NCBI GenBank assembly: GCA_949752735.1
Contig: OX457036.1
Span: 17,896,933-17,960,932, forward strand
From: Lumbricus terrestris
Lineage: Eukaryota; Annelida; Clitellata; Crassiclitellata; Lumbricidae
Direction: 5' to 3'
DNA length: 64,000 nucleotides
Numbering within the stretch: the first letter of the stretch is position 1; each line of letters starts with the position of its first letter. Below the pieces are notes generated by a model. That model made no database searches. It was not told where the DNA came from and saw only the letters and a program-made list of their open reading frames with translations. Made by a program: the position numbers and the translations under genes. Shown here piece by piece: positions 63,898 through 64,000 of this stretch.

Positions 63898-64000
63898 AAT
63901 ATGCTAAGGACAGATGAGAGTCACATTGTGGACTCATCAACATATCAATAGCAAAATAATGTTTATTTCTTTTAAATAAATGTCAAACGATACAAAGAAA

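Overview
This window is animal nuclear DNA. Three things show it: intron-split exons of a metazoan cell-polarity gene, a eukaryotic tRNA-Leu gene, and dense retrotransposon, hAT and simple-sequence repeats. A short palindrome (TAGGCCTA and variants) recurs throughout. The repeat style suggests a marine invertebrate, perhaps a deuterostome such as an echinoderm, but the species is a guess.

Positions 1064-18546 hold an essentially full-length Polinton/Maverick (adintovirus-like) element of 17,483 bp. It has long terminal inverted repeats and a perfect 6-bp target duplication (CCTTCT). It sits inside an older CR1/jockey-like LINE relic whose two halves flank it. A rightward block carries protein-primed DNA polymerase, an HNH-type protein, an adenain-like protease and two tandem fibre-like proteins with C1q-like heads. 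A leftward block carries a SAP DNA-binding gene (broken), the major capsid protein, a small basic virion protein, a tandem array of four related accessory genes, a dUTPase-fold protein, a glycine-rich membrane-active-like protein, the penton-like minor capsid protein and the packaging ATPase (broken). At the right end, a rightward pair encodes a phospholipase A2-like protein and the chromodomain integrase. Together these supply replication, integration, capsid, genome packaging, maturation, attachment and membrane penetration. The copy looks recently active but is now damaged: a TA-flanked transposon cuts the polymerase tail, the ATPase has an in-frame stop, the SAP gene has a frameshift and a stop, and the integrase lacks an ATG.

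From 18553 to about 48500 the window is mostly mobile-element debris and satellites: a truncated LINE, several small hAT-type elements with exact 8-bp target duplications, transposase relics, a roughly 1-kb GAGT satellite with a 250-bp higher-order period, one tRNA-Leu(UAG) gene and one probable Ig-domain exon.

From about 49000 to 63320 the minus strand carries exons of a PARD3 (Par-3) homologue: PDZ2, PDZ3, the aPKC-binding CR3-like segment and the basic segment that follows. The exon phases chain correctly across most introns. The exon with the aPKC-binding segment contains 13 perfect copies of a 21-bp repeat that would add a 91-residue hydrophobic heptad array to the protein. This is the most unusual host-gene feature. 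The 5' part of the gene, including PDZ1, lies beyond the right edge.
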